From assembly GCA_004017535.1 (NCBI GenBank), contig SAJS01000025.1:18948-82947 (forward strand): a DNA stretch of 64,000 nt, given 5' to 3'. The position numbers were made by a program, and so were the translations under genes. Below the pieces are notes generated by a model. It saw only the letters and a program-made list of their open reading frames with translations, had not been told where the DNA came from and made no database searches. The first letter of the stretch is position 1. Each line of letters starts with the position of its first letter. This document shows, piece by piece, positions 62,638 through 64,000 of this stretch. Origin of the DNA: Mesorhizobium sp. GTDB taxonomy: Bacteria > Pseudomonadota > Alphaproteobacteria > Rhizobiales > Rhizobiaceae.

Positions 62638-63795
62638 ATGCTCCGCGCCCGGATGGTAAACCGGCTCGATGCCGCGACGATGAAGGCCTTAAGCATGCCC
62701 AGTTCTGCCCGAAAGTTCAGCCCGGCCGCGCTGGCCGGAACGGCGACGCGATTTCTCGCGCACTGCCACGGCTCGATGATGCCGATGATGGTGCTGCTGA
62801 CGATCCCGCTGGTGACGGCAGTCGGCTTTTCGGTCGACTACACCTCGGCCGTGACCACCCGCAGCGACATGCAGAACGCGCTCGACGCCGCGATCATCTC
62901 GATCACCACGCTGCCGACCACGACATCCCTGGCCGACCGCCAGAAGGCGCTGCAGCAGGCCTATGCGGCCAATAGCGGCCAGGGCACGGCGACGCTCACC
63001 AGCGTCAATGTCGACAGTTTCGGCGCGGCGACCTTCACCGCCAAGGCCAGCTATCCGATGCCGACCAATTTCATGCAGATCGCCCGCATCAACACGGTGC
63101 AGGTCGGCGTCGGCTCCGCGGTGCGCAAGACGCCGGCGCTGGTGCAGTCCACCTTCAAGGTGACGAAGGTGTCGGGTTACTGGGCAAAGACCATGACGCT
63201 CTATGGCACCAAGTTCGGCGACACGGTGGCCAAGCCGCTGATGACGATCAGCTATAGCTACAACGGCTATGGCGATCCGAAGGGCTACGGCACGACCACG
63301 GTGAGCACTGTCAACGGCTCCACCAGCACGGTGGTGCAAAAGCAGGTGTGCACGACCGGAACGCTGAAGTCCCTCCAGAAAAACCTGCCCGCCGGATCGG
63401 TGATCCAGACCGATCAATACGGCACCAACTATTCTTGCGCCGACACCTTCTATCCCGCCAATGGTGCCGGCGCGGTGATCGACGTCAGCCAGATGGACCA
63501 GCTCTATCTGGAGATGGACGTGCCGTCGGGCAACCCGAAGGTGCTGAAGTCGAACGACCCCGCCACCTCGAACCGGCTCTATATCGGCGCCAGCACCACC
63601 AACATGCCGGAGGTGGCGACCGGCCAGACCGTCAACATCTTCACGGCCGTGCCCTGCGGTCAGCCCGGCTACCAGGCCTGGGAAGACGGCGGCAACCCTG
63701 TGCCTGCCGATGTCAGCAACGCCGACTTCTTCTATACCACCACAGGCAAATGCGCCTACAACCAGCGCCCGTCGGAAACGGTGCTGACGCAGTAG
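62638..63795 (+). CDS. TadE/TadG-like pilus-assembly or Flp-related surface protein
   Basis: Protein of 385 aa. After about 45 residues there is one hydrophobic span (MMPMMVLLTIPLVTAVGFSV) followed by DYTSAVTTRSDMQNALDAAI, the TadE/TadG pattern of a type-IV-prepilin-like N-terminal region. The rest is Ser/Thr/Gly-rich and extracytoplasmic, with paired cysteines. Start is uncertain: ATG 62638 (MLRARMVNRL) or later in-frame ATGs. No tad operon is adjacent. Likely exported, envelope-anchored; function not fixed. Confidence 0.72.
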   Translation: MLRARMVNRLDAATMKALSMPSSARKFSPAALAGTATRFLAHCHGSMMPMMVLLTIPLVTAVGFSVDYTSAVTTRSDMQNALDAAIISITTLPTTTSLADRQKALQQAYAANSGQGTATLTSVNVDSFGAATFTAKASYPMPTNFMQIARINTVQVGVGSAVRKTPALVQSTFKVTKVSGYWAKTMTLYGTKFGDTVAKPLMTISYSYNGYGDPKGYGTTTVSTVNGSTSTVVQKQVCTTGTLKSLQKNLPAGSVIQTDQYGTNYSCADTFYPANGAGAVIDVSQMDQLYLEMDVPSGNPKVLKSNDPATSNRLYIGASTTNMPEVATGQTVNIFTAVPCGQPGYQAWEDGGNPVPADVSNADFFYTTTGKCAYNQRPSETVLTQ

Positions 63796-63810
63796 GGCGC
63801 TGTGCAGCGC

Positions 63811-63906
63811 GGTTCACCGTTTCACGGAAACGGTGAACGGCTCTACCTCCTTGTTTTTACGCAATTCCGGACGGAAAACCGCTCACACTTTTCCTGGAAT
63901 TGCTCT
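63811..63906. repeat. AATTCC-family intergenic palindrome, copy 4 (most complete)
   Basis: GGTTCACCGTTTCACGGAAA with GGTGAACG forms one stem; CGCAATTCCGGACGGAAAAC...CCTGGAATTGCTCTA the second. The remaining 63907-64000 shows no gene. Confidence 0.8.
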
Positions 63907-64000
63907 AAAGCGCGTCGCGATCTTTCAGATTCCACAGTACACGACTCATAGGTTTTTGATGCGTTTAGGGAACTCGCTTTGCCATGCTCGCAGAGCGTTT

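Overview
The window looks like a chromosomal segment of a Mesorhizobium-type alphaproteobacterium (Hyphomicrobiales). The grounds are high GC with strong G/C third positions, rhizobial housekeeping blocks (hemW-rdgB-VOC-rph facing hrcA; rsmI-yraN; dapB-gpmA; lepA), several families of rhizobial intergenic palindromes, and two GGAAC-N16/17-CGTT sites of the alphaproteobacterial general-stress sigma factor (EcfG) type. The genus is inferred from style and not proven.

Layout. 1-4.1 kb: taurine/sulfonate ABC importer (tauA-tauB-tauC) plus a second substrate-binding protein cut by the left edge; both binding-protein genes carry the same 17-bp upstream motif. 4.2-13.8 kb: uppP, a glutathione S-transferase, queG, an SDR protein, mepA, glk, an MsbA-like ABC exporter, dapB and gpmA. 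14.1-17.2 kb: tRNA-Leu(CAG) with a 3-kb island in its 3' end, bounded by 42-nt direct repeats and holding an OLD-like ATPase/TOPRIM gene plus a gene frameshifted in a G tract. 17.5-25.8 kb: a cNMP-binding/thioredoxin-reductase-like fusion with a UBP zinc finger, a GntR-linked racemase/D-amino-acid dehydrogenase unit, and the transsulfuration pair (CBS, cystathionine gamma-lyase/synthase). 26-38.4 kb: an FAD/NAD(P) protein, yraN, rsmI, a short LMW-PTP-like protein, hemW, rdgB, VOC, rph, hrcA, a sorbosone-dehydrogenase-like protein, a LysE exporter and cysK.

38.6-55.7 kb: an ECF42-like sigma factor with its YCII partner, a TAXI-TRAP transporter with DUF1850, a DCC oxidoreductase, a stress and DNA-repair block (YciF-like, Ku, LigD), an ArsR regulator facing NIPSNAP and ABM proteins, DUF1223, a DAMKP-repeat protein, an exported MsrA and a two-HKD phospholipase D-like protein. 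55.7-58.6 kb: two exported Cys-rich paralogues separated by a 738-bp cassette in which a lone DUF559 nuclease gene sits between 145-bp inverted repeats matching at 144 of 145 positions. 58.6-60.5 kb: a second solitary OLD-like ATPase/TOPRIM gene in AT-richer DNA. Then lepA and a TadE/TadG-like protein.

The window is mostly core genome. Sulfur use recurs (taurine uptake, CBS/CGL, cysK, MsrA). The accessory content most likely to repay study is the tRNA-Leu mini-island, the second OLD-like gene and the inverted-repeat-bounded DUF559 cassette.
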